Of a stretch of DNA of 64,000 bases, positions 29,801 to 42,700 are shown piece after piece. Within the stretch, counting starts at the first letter, position 1. Every line of letters begins with the position of its first letter. The stretch lies in NCBI GenBank assembly GCA_003194525.1, contig NBIV01000163.1, forward strand, positions 1-64,000, in the 5' to 3' direction. A model generated the notes under the pieces. It saw only the letters and a program-made list of their open reading frames with translations. It had not been told where the DNA came from and did not search any database. This DNA is from Gracilariopsis chorda. Its lineage: Eukaryota > Rhodophyta > Florideophyceae > Gracilariales > Gracilariaceae. A program made the position numbers and the translations under genes.

Positions 29801-30924
29801 ATTCCGACAACGGAGCTGCCTACTACTGGCACGCCCTCAGAAGGCTCCGAACCTCTCCTAGTAGAGCGCAAGTTGCTAACGATGGCCGTAAGACTTTCAG
29901 AAACAAATTTTCGTCCATGTGGGCTCTGCGCTCGTTTTGGTCGAGAAACCGCCCACTGACAATGTGCAGGACGGAAAATGTAGTACTCAAACGCATTAAC
30001 GCGCAAAACACAGAACATCTCCAGACTTTGGTTGATGTGATAAATAATGTCAAGCGAGAGATGCCAGACATCTTAACAAATCCTCGAAAAATCTGGAACC
30101 TTGATGAAACAGCTATATCGCCGTCATACGAACGTCGCTATAGGGGATTTAGTGCGGCGAACCAGAGAACCGGCGGCCTGTGAATGAAAATGAAATACAA
30201 TGGGAAACATCTCACGTCCGTTATAATAGGTTGTGCTACAGGATACATAGCACCAATGTTTCTCATTGCACAAGAGAAGAAGCCTGTGAAAAACTGGATA
30301 AAACCTGTACCAAAACAGGTAAAGGGAAAGCTGCCAGCAGAATACCAATGGTTAGGGGAAGAAGATTGCCTTCCCAAGGGCACTAACGTTGCGTGCAGCA
30401 CCAAAGGCTCGATCACCAAGGACTTACTCTCAGATGTATTTATCCATTTCAACTCTTTTGCACGCAAGTTTGTTCCACAAGAAGAAAAGATTCTTCTGTA
30501 TATTTATGGCCATAGTTCACGAAAGGGATTGGAGTGTTTCGAAGCTGCGCACGCCAAAAATATTGAATTGATTCAACTCCCTGCCAACACTTCTCACTTT
30601 TTACAACCCTGTGACGATTGCATAAACAAAATTTTCACATAAAAAGTCAGAAACTCATTGGATGTGTTCCTGTATACTGGTGCGTACCTTAATGCGAACT
30701 TGTTTGTGAAAATGAAACTGGCTGCACCCGAATATAGGTACTTGGATGCGCCTCTTGCTGTGAAGAGCTTTTATAACTGTGGATTGTACCCCTTAGATAC
30801 GGAGAAGATCATGAGTTTTTCGACAACTCCAACTCCGAAACCAAACGAGAACACGAAGGTTGAACGTCAGGCCACAGGACGTCCACGAACTGCCGACAAC
30901 ATCACTGCACAGATAGTACGTTAA
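29800..30924 (+). pseudogene. Pogo/Tigger-like DDE_1 transposase remnant
   Basis: Two frames (29797-30183, 30184-30642) plus 30658-30924 encode the DDE_1 core of pogo/jerky-type transposases: KIWNLDETAIS, then LLYIYGHSSRKGLE and LIQLPANTSHFLQPCDDCI. The family's second catalytic Asp sits in a DGHSSH motif and is Tyr here (YGHSS), while the third Asp (QPCDD) remains. There are stops at 30180-30182 and 30640-30642, and the N-terminal CENP-B/HTH DNA-binding domain is missing. It is fused directly behind E4 Gag, so the transposon probably inserted into or recombined with E4. It is a dead element. Confidence 0.8.
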
Positions 30925-31699
30925 ATAGCGCCAAAGGTGAGAGATTCCAGTGAATTTCTGCGTCAAATCGAGAATGCAATGTAACAGAAACCCCCTGCAA
31001 ATTATGTTATATGGCGCCCGGAGTCTGTCATAACGCCAACCGAAGCAAGACCTGGCGCCAACCCGGGTGTTGCTTCTGCTCTGAGACTCACGAGTGGAAT
31101 GGTAGCGACACGTAATGCCAGTATATTGGCCATTGATGGAATGGGGTCTGCGTCGGTTCGGACTGGAGAAAACAAAGAGAATGTTGGTCCGTACCAATGA
31201 AATGGAAGTCAGTTGGATGGAAAGAAAGTGCCACAGTTAGCTCCAGCGCGTAGTGTTGTAGATTTTGACGACATTTCTATTGCATTCTGGCCAAAAAGGG
31301 CCAGGAGAGCCCCAAGGGTGGGCACCGAATTGGCCACGCAGAACAAAGCCGCTTCGGCGTTGCTTGCTATGCATCACTTCCAGTAGCGAGGAAAGTGGTG
31401 CAGCTCTCACGTCTGCCAAATTAAGCCCTTGGCGAACAGCGGGTGTTTACTGTTTGAAACATTGTTCAAATATGTGCGTGTGTGCATACATTTTGGCCTC
31501 TTTTTCAGGCGCAGATTCTATGCCAAATTGAGCCCATGTGAGGGTTACTACAAAACTTTAGTGGCTACAGGTGGCACTTGACTAAGAGATGTAGTGTCCA
31601 ACTGCATTTCGAGAGCAAATGATTGGTGTTGCCGGTTCGAAAACCCACCAAATGCTGAGTAGCTGACAGTGCAGTGTGTTTTGCAATGCCAGACACCCA
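30925..31699. other. Intergenic DNA after the pogo remnant
   Basis: Short open frames only, and no recognised feature. It probably includes the 3' end of the pogo-like element; no TIR pair could be fixed by eye. Confidence 0.4.
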
Positions 31700-34320
31700 G
31701 AAACAAGCAGAAAGTCAACCTGTACCAGTATTTAATGTATTTTGCGCTTTGCTACTGGTACTGACTAATCCGAATGGGTAATGGTAGCGCGATTCCTAAA
31801 TTTTGTTACTTCTGGCACACACGTGGTGGGTTAAACGCACTTCAATGCGACTTGGGGGCAATGCATAAACGACTACAGTACGAAACAATATGCTACTGAG
31901 TGGCTGGAACCCTTGTAGTGCCTACATGTCAGCAGCAGAAGCAGTCAAATAACAGCAGCAGGCAGTACCCTGTTCGCTTTGCTGCTGCTGTTTCTGCTGC
32001 TACTACTTTTGCTGAATACTTGGAATGGCAGGGAGACACTGCATCAAGAGAGATTTCTGCTCACGCTGGAGGATGCAAGCAAGCCTTTTTATTAACCCAA
32101 TGCCTCCCTTTGATAAACATGTAACCTCTCATACTCGAGTAAACTTATAAATGGAAGAGACAAAAAAGTGAGCCTTAGCCGCGAGCGGGCTCACGTGCTG
32201 CTGTACCGGAGTGACGTCGGGTGATCTGCAGCCACGTTTTGCTCTTTATCGCTCTCAAATAGCCGCCCTCAAATAGCCTACAGACTAGGGAGATTTTGGG
32301 TATTGAGTGACCGGAGATGCGTTTTGAATGAGAAATGTAATGCAAAAGTCAATTGAATTTTAATGGCAAGTGGCTGCTCCAAACATGAGGCACAACATGA
32401 CTTTTAGTTAATGGCTGGCAGTGTAGTGCTTTTTGTTGTGCTAAACACTCACGGGCAAACAGGGGGTCAAGATGCAGCAGCACCCAATGAACTGTATGTT
32501 TTCCTGCCGCTACCACTGATTTATCAGAATGGGTAGTGGCAGTACCGCTTTTAATTTTTGCAACCTCTGGCTGACACGTGACTGTCTAAGTGTACTTGAT
32601 TGCCATTGGTTGGCTCTGAAAATTTAACTGCAGTACCAGTCACTCTGCCGCCGAAGGGATGAAATTACTATAATGTCACCCACTGAATAGCAGCAGTCAA
32701 CATACAGGACCAGCCAATGAGCTTTTAGCTCTGTTGCTGCTGCTACTGCTGCTGCTGCTCCTTTATATGCTTTGGATAGAAGGGAAGCATTGCGCCAAGA
32801 GAGGTTCTGGCAAGCGGTGAGAGGTGTGTGCGAGCCTGTTTATCGGCACAATGACTCCCTTCAGTCAACACGTACCCTCTCATACTGGATTAATACATAT
32901 AAGTAAGAGACAAGTGCATGCGCCCTCCAGCCACAGACAGCGATGTGCACCACATAGTTAGGTTTTTAGTAGTATCCCAATGTACCACGATGCCTAGTGT
33001 TGCTAGAACAGTAGAACTTGATCTAGCTCAATTGTCTGTCATTTGGTATCACTGCATAGTCAATTACGGAAAATTACTACATACATTGTCCGCAGTGCCA
33101 TCCAATATGAGTTAAGCGCGACAGGTGTCTCTCTGTAACTATCTGAGAATGCAGTCATTACAGGATGTGGCTACTCCGCAGTAAGCTTTGCTGCTGCTGC
33201 TGGCTTTTTTAAATCACCAGGATGGGTTGCGCCAAATGGTCTTTTTGCATGCGTACAAAGAGGCATGCAAAGCAGTTTATCAACGCTAAGCCTCCAATCA
33301 ATAAAGAACAACACCATCATTAGTATCGAAATCATTATAGTGAGGAGATGATAATTGAGAGAGAAGATATGTCTTCGGACCCATCTTTGGCTCTCCACTC
33401 CTAAGAGGGCTCCACATGTTTGGCCAAAGCCAGAATCTGTTTGGTGGATCCCAAGAGATGATGGTTGCACTTATCCATAAGTTTGCTGCTTCTGAAAGAC
33501 AGGTGATTGTCCAAGTGCACTTGATTGCAACTGGCTAGCACGGCACAAATGACTGCGGTGTAAGCAACTGTGCTGCAAAGTGGCTGGCGTTTTTTACTGC
33601 TGTCCAATCACCAGTAGAAGCAGTCAACGTAGAGCAGCAGCCCAGAAACTTTGAGATTTCATGGTGCTGCTTACTTTTTCCAGAGGCAGGGGGGCGTTGC
33701 GCAAAAATTTCAAATTGCGTGCGCTGAATGCGGCGTGCAAGGCAGTTTTTGCCTCAAAGCCTCCCATCAATCAAACCCCCCCGATGTTGGAGGATATCAG
33801 TATAGTACGGGGAAATAGAAAGCAACTTTAGGCCACATATGGCGCTGCGTACCACTGAAAGAGAGTGACTGCGGTGGATCTGCAGTCATTGTTTGCTTCC
33901 TAACGCTCACAAAGTCCCTGCACACCAGTGACGTCTACTGCAAAAAGAGTGAATTTGGGAATTGAGTGGCTGTAGATGGCATTTGACCAAAAGATGCCGT
34001 GCACAGTGCCACTGCACTTAAACCGGATGGCCGTTAAGCCACGTTTCAAAACCGACATGCTGCTGAGTTGCTGGAACTGTAGTCATTCTTGCAGGCAGTA
34101 AGCATGCGGTAGCAGCCAACGCAATGTACGCTTTGCTGCTGCTGTTTTTTGAGTAAGAAGGAGGGGATGCGCCAAATGGCCGCTTTGCATGGGAAAACAG
34201 GGGAATGAAATGTGTGTTTTTGGTACTAGATCTCCATTCAGTGAAGAACATCCTCCTCATACGCGTTTAGATGCCTGAGGAGGCAGAGACAAAAAGAAGT
34301 GGCCTTCGGCCGCAAACAAA
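31700..34320. repeat. About five diverged copies of a CTG-run-bearing repeat
   Basis: Units of roughly 400-800 bp recur at about 31740-32270, 32490-32920, 33130-33330, 33490-33840 and 34010-34320. Shared landmarks in order are a CAG-rich or AGCAGCAG run, TTTGCTGCTGCTG, a GCGCCAAA-like block, a GCATGCAAAGC/GCAAGC block, TCCC-TCAATAAA-like text, CTCATACT and AAGAGACAAAAA. Copies are strongly diverged and show no coding potential. They lie directly beyond the helicase end of the Helitron, and an inverted copy lies at 50150-50520. Confidence 0.55.
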
Positions 34321-34626
34321 ACTGCATTCCGATGATTAGGAGTTGCAAAAAGTGATGTAAAGAAAAGAAACGGTGAATGAAGCAAAAGCAGAAACGAAAT
34401 TAGTTTAATTTATTGTCAGAAGATCGCATGAAATATGATTACTGTTGTGGAGGGGTGCAGAAGTGAGTGGATTCAGAAAGCACTGAAATAGCAACGTCTA
34501 AAGGCATATGGTGAATTGGTTGCGCGTTCTTGATGTAAGTTGGGGGTGACACAGAAGCAGCTTATGATGATTTCTTCGAACTTGAGTCAATGCCATGTAC
34601 AAATGACCCGGGCAGAAGGAATTGGA

Positions 34627-35764
34627 TCACACATCTATAACTAAGCCATCCAAGTTCTTTATTTGTCTTTTTTGAACGGTTGAAGCAAACCAGAAACGAA
34701 TGGGGAACGGGCTTCGAGTCATACGAGTGTCTGCGGAAGAAAACTTGAAGTCGATACGATGCAAGAGCTGCCGTTCAAGAACTTGTTCATTCTCGTCGAA
34801 TTTAGCAACCGGCATAGTAAGCTGATCGACGACAATGAACAAAAAAAAAATAATTTCCATAGCAGGATGGTGCCAGTTTTGACAGAACATAGCTGGCGCA
34901 AAAATTCCCGATTCCAAGTCATAAGGCAGTGTTCCAGTAGGCGCATACTGATATACAAATTTGGAACGATAGTACTCATGATTTGGAATTCTAAGCTGTG
35001 TCAACGGTCAGTTTGTACTGTTGTTGCTGACGGAAGACTGAAGCACTCAACAGGAAGCAGATCCAGCTCTGCTGCATTATTTTCGTCGACCAACTGCTTT
35101 GTGGACGCATTGAACATTTTGCTGAAATTTACATCATGGTTTGGTCATATTGTGACCCATTTCAGTAGAAGTTGGTAAGTGGTTTGCATCCCATCGGGGA
35201 ATGTGTGTGGTAATGCCTCATCATCTGATATGTTCTTGCGTCCAATGGAACGTAACAGCGACGCAAATGCTGAATCATCGGCTTGGCGTACTTCTTTCGT
35301 GAGATAAAGCACTTGATCACAGCACAATGTCCACAGATCGATCTTTCACGGCAAATCGTGGAAAACATTTGTGTACACTCGTGTCATATTTTTACTCCAC
35401 TCAGCTTCTGTGTATATGTGCGGCACAACTGGAAGCAGCTGTTAGTAGTCGCGGATAAAACTACCATCAAGCTCCTGAACGTTGATCAATTTCCCTTTCC
35501 ACTGCACAGCAGATCATTGAGCAACGCATACATGAGTTCAAAACTCTTTTGTGGAAGCATAGACGCCTTACCCAAGACGTTTAATCGTATTTCGCGAAGC
35601 ATTTCGGCACGATGAGATCGAGGCCCATATCTGAACGAAGTAGCCGTAGTTCTTATTGTATGGTCTTTATCAACTGCACGCAGTCCATGCAAGCTGCTCA
35701 AAGTGCAGCCATCTTCGTACAAAGATGCTGCAATGCCTGTTGTAGCAGCCATTTCGACGATCAT
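34627..35764 (-). pseudogene. Helitron Pif1-type helicase remnant
   Basis: Blocks in order are AATTGIAASLYEDGCTLSSLHGL (motif Ia-like), SHRAEMLREIRLNVLGKASML (the Walker B DEAS has become GKAS), LTKEVRQADDSAFASLLRSIG, and at the end YAPTGTLPYDLESG and TRSPFPIRFWFASTVQKRQIKNLDGLVIDV. The last fits the C-terminal Pif1/Helitron motif (FPVRLAFAMTINKSQGQTL...GLDL). Walker A is not seen. Several frame changes and the lost Walker B acid rule out activity. Confidence 0.75.
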
Positions 35765-36208
35765 TTCTTATGACTCAGCGATATCGTAGAGGATGTTGAA
35801 CACGTACATGCTTTCAGTGCTTGTGCATTCCTGCACTAAAATCTTCCATGGGAGTGCTTGTGCATTCCTGGACTAGAATCCTCCCTGGGAGTGCTTGCTT
35901 GCTCTTGCAGCACTTGACATTTTTGGACACTGACAATGACGGTGCCAATGATTTATCTTTATTGAGGCTTTAACATGGCGTTTTTTGGCTGCAATATTGA
36001 CGCATTCCGCAGCACGCGCGCGTCTCGAGTTGTTGTAGATCGATCAGTCTCAGTCAATGCTGTACCATCTTCTTTATGTGCTGTTGAAAGGAGCTTTGAT
36101 CGCAAACTAGTCGCCCACGGTGCCGGTTTGAGATCGTCAGTATACGTCGATAAATTTTATGCTTTCGTTGCTGCTGATCGCTTGTGTGTAGTGGCTAAAT
36201 AGCGCCTC

Positions 36209-36629
36209 CTAGTTGTCGACATCCCAGTTTTGGTCTGCAACTTGCTCGTATGATGTGAAAACCAGAAATCGTAGCTCCGCGAGCGTGCTGTAGATCTGCA
36301 CTGCTTTTCGGAACGCAATGTCAAACCCGGTTCTGTCGGCTAGCAGTCTGCTTGCAATCAACATTTCACAACGCGTCCCATACTGCTGTCCGTTGAAATT
36401 CCTTTCATATGCATATACGCTGGAGTCATCGTCTTCCGTGCGCTGTATCACGTACATGGACAGATGGCTGACCTTTGTGGGCAACAGAGTGATTTTTTTT
36501 TGCGTGTCCATTAGCCAAAAGGGTAGGACGCGCGAGATACAAATGCACTTTTTCGAAGTAGGAAAGGTAGTCGAGGTTTGAATATGCTTCAGGCCTGGAA
36601 TTTGTCTTTACAGCATAGACGGCTGCCAT
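36209..36629 (-). pseudogene. Helitron central segment remnant
   Basis: Two overlapping frames hold LDYLSYFEKVHLYLARP and, further on, DRTGFDIAFRKAVQIYSTLAELRFLVF. The latter resembles the block before the helicase in Helitron proteins (EWDECLREAA...SPSQLRELF). It follows E3 in the correct order on the minus strand. Confidence 0.55.
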
Positions 36630-36789
36630 GCGGAAAGGAGCTAATTTGCACCTTTGAGCCAGAACGAGTGGTACCCCCTCAATCGAATGTCGTTTCGCTC
36701 TACTTTACGTAAAGCTGCACATTTTAAAATTCCAAAACCCCCCAGGCTACATTGACAACGCCCATAACACGCGCCCGCATGTATGAACT

Positions 36790-37314
36790 TGTAAGAGAAT
36801 GACAATCGGGTAGGCGGAGTGGTGAGGTAACCAAGTGGACGGGCAGGCAGAGATCAGACCATTGCTGGCCTACATATTCCACGTAGATGAGCTGGGGGCC
36901 GGTGCGGGGGACTTCAGGGCACAGTGCAAGTGCCAGGGCATGTTGTCCATAGGTTTGATTTTGTAGTTAATTTTATTTAATGTTTTAGGATAGTTCCGGA
37001 GCTCAGAGCGCCTCGCCAGCTAGATAAGTTGGCTCGAGTGCCGCTGACCTCCAAAGAGTAAAAGCAAGCCCCATCGCCGTCTTCGTGCCGCCATATGCTG
37101 CCAGTAGGACGCCAAAGGCCTTCAAGCCATCGCTACCATTCTACCGACCTGTACAAACTTGAGATAGTACCCGCCCATTACGCCTCGCTGCCAGTTGGTG
37201 CCCGCGTCACTAGTAGAATCAGTGGATTGTCACCCCAATGGATGGCTCACTACCGCTACTACCGCTTAGTATACTACTACCTAAGTTGGCAAAAGAACGT
37301 AGTATTCTAGTACA
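36790..37314 (+). repeat. E3 5' LTR
   Basis: 525 bp, starts TGTAAGAGAATGAC and ends TTCTAGTACA. Its central part differs strongly from the 3' LTR of the same element. Confidence 0.9.
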
Positions 37315-37441
37315 ACTGATCTCCAGACCTAGAAGCCTACAGAAACAGCCGTATTAGATCCTAAGGAAAGAGTTTTACGCATAGGACTTATACCACTGGA
37401 CTATTAGTCGATGCAGCTGGCTCGAAAGCAATCTCGACCGT

Positions 37442-39630
37442 ATGGATAACCAACAACCCAACCCAAGGAACGAAGACCACGAAGGAACCCTCGGTGCAGC
37501 CGGACCTCTCGCAGTCGCTGTTACCCCATTAGCCGCCCAAGCGAACAATAATAGCGATGGTAGGAGCACCCGTAGCCGCTCAGGCGGACTTGTCATATAC
37601 CCTGTGGACAATCCCGAAAGGATAACCAGAGACTCGCCATTGGTCGCTCCCCTCCACAAGAGGATGGACCAGCTTAACCTTCCGCCGGGCCCAATGAATG
37701 ATGAGGACCAGCCTCAGGACTTAGCAGCCACTGCAACCACCCCCCGTATGGTGGACGATGCTGCCGCTCTCCTATGGCGCAACTCCGCTCTTGGTGCAAA
37801 ACCCAAGTGGAGCAATTCCTCAGGGACCATCTGTATATTATTATGGCAGCGCCTCTCCTCTCTGGCCGACCAACTGCTTCCTCAATTTGTCCTATCAGAC
37901 GTCCTCGTGGAGTCCATCGCCACCACCATCCAAGGGAAAATTACCCGCCAGGCAGGCACACTTCACAGCCCTCGGGCTGTTTCTCAAAGTTTATCATTGG
38001 ATGTTCATCGGCCATCATACAACGGACCTCAGGGAGCAGCTAAAGAAGTAGCCCTTCGCCTGGGTACAACATAGGAAGGCCCATTGGGTTATAAACCGCC
38101 TGGAGAAGAGAGACTCCAGAGGCAAAGAGGCCGCGGGGGAGATAAAGCCAAGGGACAGCACGGCGTTCGGTACGCCGGCGAGTACCTCTAGGACGATGAA
38201 GAGCTCTCCCAAAAAGACGTATTAGATACTGAGACCCATAGGAAGAAGAGACGCAGCCGAAGGCGTAAGTTGAGGACGAACCATCGGATGAGGCACCACT
38301 CGGACTCGAGTGATGACCATTCGGACTCGTCGGATTCGTCAGACTCTTCCGAGACCGATATGGATGAGCCGGATGTTCGGTACCTCAAACCATTACTCAC
38401 GACTAATGAGCTTTTCCAGAAGGTCCCAGACGTGAAAACGTACCACGTGATGGATCGTTCAACTCGGTACACCTCTTTGGTCGCCAGAAGATCGCTAGGT
38501 GGGCGAAGAGAATGCAACTAGCCGTTCCGGACAAGTTTTGTGGGAAGGATCCCATTACATTCCTTAAGTTCTTGAGCTCGTTCCAGGTGGCCTGTGACCA
38601 GAATGGAGTCCATCAGGGAGCTGCGCTCCATTGCTTCCAGTTTTCCATAAGTGGGCAAGCGAAAGACCAAGTAGTTGCCAAGATCTCCGGCTCGGCCAAC
38701 CCCATTGATGTCCGAGATCGGGAGCTTCGGAGGAACTATCCGGAGGTTGTTCGTTTCCTGTTGGAAATGTCTGCAACTGACGACCACATAATGGATGCCT
38801 AGCAAGACATAATTGGCTACCACCAGAGCTCAAACATGTCCCAAACGGACTACGCCGACCAACTTTGAACTGGAGCCCGCAGGTGCAGGAATGTGTTCTC
38901 CGAGGGTCGGCTGAAGGGAGATTTTACCGCAAGGTTGCTCCCTGCGACACGTACTCATGTCCAAAATGACCACACTGCCCACCAGGACTTGACGCTGCGT
39001 CTACTGGTGACGTATGTCTAAGGATACGGAAAGACCTATAGGACTTCCATTTGAACGGGTGAGGCAGACAATAGGGATCGTGCAAGACTCCTACCTAGGG
39101 AACTCAAGGCCCACATGGTAGAGTCTGCAACGGAGTCGGACTCGGCCTTGGGACATTCCGACACAGCGGGTGCGCTTGTGGTGAGCTTCCCCTCAGCTCC
39201 GTCGGGAGCACCATCAGCCCCTTCGTCAGGAACGGCCAACCCATTGACCCAGGTGACACCCCGTTATTCTCACATTGCCCGCAGGAGGGACGTCATTACG
39301 AAATCCAATCAGGCATGTTATATTTTCCTTTCCACGGCGCGACCGTGTGACTGCATAAAATACATGCCTAAGGAAATCCGCAAGGGAATGATGGAACGAA
39401 GGGAGAATAACTACCAGGTGCGCCGAGCCGAGGGTTACATCCAGAGGCCCTTTTCTCCAAGAAACATCGGGACGCCAGGGAGCTCCAAGTCCGTGAATCC
39501 CATCACCACACCTGTGAAAGCACCTCAGGTCAATATGGTAGAAGACCCGAGGGATATCATCGAATATCTGGACGGAAAAGGCGATGTCGCAGTGCCCACG
39601 CCACAGGAAAATGACGGTTGGGACACATAG
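37442..39630 (+). pseudogene. gag: E3 Gag remnant
   Basis: It starts MDNQQPNPRNED like E2 Gag and is recognisable to the final CYIFLSTARPCDCIKY cluster, in which the second Cys of CYIC is Phe. Frames change near 37790 and 38490, and several stops occur (38072-38074, 38190, 38800, 38866). The capsid core is readable at 38512-38802. It is collinear with E2 Gag. Confidence 0.85.
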
Positions 39631-39719
39631 AGGCGTGTCGTCTCTCTCAGAACTGCCGCTTCAAACCATCAGATTCGCGGACCACAGGAGCTGAGAAAGG
39701 AAAAAAAACCAGAGGACGA

Positions 39720-42700
39720 AATGACAGTGCACTCGAATTGGGTATGCTGTGGACTAAGGAAAAGACCTGGGGGACGCCGTTTGTGTCCAGAGGAAGGATA
39801 ATTACGAGGTACATGGAACTCTGGGTCTGCAGGCCAACACCACAAGGACGTTTACAGCGGTGTGGGATACTGGAGCAGGCCCCAATCTGGTACATCCGAG
39901 GGTCTTACCATCGGGCTGGGAAAGGATGATACAAGACAAAAAGTCAGCGAAGGTAACGGATGCATCAAGTCGGCCGATGAAAATTCGCGGAATACTGCCG
40001 CTTGATGTTTAATTGGCTCACCAGAAGGTTAAGACTTGGTTTCTTGTCTGTCCGAACCTGGGGAACGAAGGAATCCTAGGGAAGAGCTTTACTGATTGGT
40101 ATGTAAAAGCGATCTGTCCTGGCCAAAAGAGGGTTGTTTTCCATCGTGGACCACCATTGGCGATCGTCGGGTTGCGCCTGAGACGCGAGGCTACCCCTAC
40201 TAAGGTCAAGTTTCCCACGAAGACTGTTTCCAACAAGGTCAGATTGGCAAGAACGATAGTCATACCGCCGATGACTCAGGTGGCTGCTACAGCGATATGA
40301 GATTCTTCAGGGCTGGTTTTGTTGCAAGACCATCCCAAGTTGGTAATGAAACACCTACTCCTCATGGATAATTGAATAGTGAATGTGGTACCCAACCGGC
40401 CCTTTGCGGTTACCCTGAGCAACTTCCGTGATAAGCCTACGAGGTGGCCTAAGGGTCAGTGGTGGGGATATCTATGCCTGTTCCTGTGGCCATTATGGAC
40501 ATTGGCGTGGAGAAGTTGCTTTCTGAAGGTGATCCTCCGGCCAACTGGAGACACAACGTCATCCTGGGCGAGCGCTTTGAACCATATATGGAAAAATTCA
40601 TCGGTCTCCTCAAGGGCTTCTCTGGCATGTGGAGTGATAAGCTGCATGAGATCGATACCAAAAAGCATCGAATTGACCTTAAGGATAGGGCCACCCCCCA
40701 ACATCGACAACCCTATCGAACTGGCCTAAAAGATCGAGAGAAGGTGGCCAAGGAGATTGAGAGAATTAAGTCCGCAGGTATCATTGAGGGTGCACCACCT
40801 TCGGAGGCCGGATGAGCTAGCCCTTTTGTCTTGGCGGCCGAGAAGGACGGGACCGTACGTTTTTGTATTGATTACCGCAAACTAAATGCGGTAAACAAAA
40901 GAGATAGCTATCCTATCCCCCGAATGGACGACTGTCTGGATTCCCTTGGGGAGGCGCAATTCTTCACCACGCTGGATGCCAGTTGTTGGTATTGGCAAGT
41001 ACCCATGGACGACAAAGCGAAGTCAGTAACCACATTCACGACCCACGAGGGATTATTCTGATTTTCATGGATGCCCTTTGGTCTCATGAATGCGCCAGCC
41101 ACTTTCCAGTGGGCCATGGACATCATTCTGTCCAGGGTCAAATGGAAGTTCATCGTAGTCTACTTAGATGATGTGAACATCTTCTCCAGGTCCATTAGGG
41201 AACATTTGGCACATATGAAGGCAGTCTTTAAGTTGCTCCAACAGGCGGGCGCAACATTGAAGCTAAAGAAGTGTTTCTTCTTTCAGCCCTCTGTGGACTA
41301 CCTTGGCCATGTGGTTTTTCCTGGAAAAATACAAGTAGCCATGGCCACAACTAAGGCCATACGGGAAGCCCGACCCCCTAGGACCCATATGGAACCGCGT
41401 TCCTTCCTTGATCTATGCGATGTGCACCGTATGTTTGTCCCGTGGTTCGCGAAAATCGCTTCGCCTCTCAATAAAATGCTGAAGAAAGGGACCCCTCCGG
41501 AATTTGACGACCTCATGGACCAGCAATATGAGTCCTATCAGAACCTCAGAGACCATTTGGTTAACCCCCCGATCCTGGCGCTTCCCAGGGCCAATAAGCC
41601 GTATATTTTGGATACAGATGTATCCGTGACCCAAGCAGGCTATGCTCTTCTACAAGAGCAGTAATCCTCTAAGGATTATCGCCCAATAGGCTACTGGGGG
41701 AGTTCCCTGACCAAGGCCGAAAGGAATTATAGCACAACGGAAAAGGAGTGTCTGGCTATTGCGTGGTCATTGCCCCATCTTCGGCCTTATCTGGAAGGAA
41801 CTCGCGTTACCATTAGGACAGATCACCACTCCCTCCGGTGGTTACACATGACGGACGCATCCTCTCGTCTGGACCGATGCAGATTGCTCCTGGCCTAATT
41901 CAAATATGATGTAACCTATAGGCCAGGCCTGAAACATCAACCCGCGGATGCCCTGTCACGCATTCTGACCGATAGTACAGACCAAACCCCATTGGAAGAT
42001 GAGATTCCCACCATCTGGGGTGGGCCACAGGACACGGACGAGGAAGGAGGGGAACAACGAATGGCTGAGGTGAGAATGACCACAGGGTCGGCCGGACACG
42101 GCGCAGTGATCTTATGCACCATGGATTGGGAAGATCCACCACTGGATGTCGGTATGGCCCAGTCGCAAAGCGCGGATCTTACGCCAATAGCCCTCGAAGA
42201 ATACCTTCAGGCCCAGAAAAAGGACGAATATTGCTTCCAGGTAGGAGAAAAGGTACGGACCCCTGGGTCGTTGTTCGATTATGACCGCCGGGGCATATTA
42301 TGTCGTAGATCACCGTTGGATGGGGCGATACAGCGGGTGTTTTCTAAGGCCTTATGCGCTCGCCTTCTTTACCTCGCTCAGTACCCAAGGATGGCTGGCC
42401 ATCCCGGAGGGACTAAGATGTATCAGACCCTGAGGAAATATTTTTACTGGCCTCTGATGGCCATTGATGTAATGGAAACCGCAAGGACTTGTGCAGTATG
42501 CGCAAAAATCTGAGGGACAAGAGCATTCCACCAAGTGAAACTGAAGTTATTTCCAGTGGCTGGGCCGTTGGAGTTCTTTGCTTTGGGTATCCTAGGTCCA
42601 TTTCCAAAGTCGACCCATGGTAGCCGATTTATATTAGTGATTAACGATAGGTTCACTAAGTTGACCGGAGCAATTCTGCTTAAATCAACGACCGCTACGG

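Noticed and set aside
31900-34150. CTG/CAG runs as simple microsatellites
   Set aside because: The runs are part of longer recurring units with ordered landmarks, so they are annotated as a repeat family.
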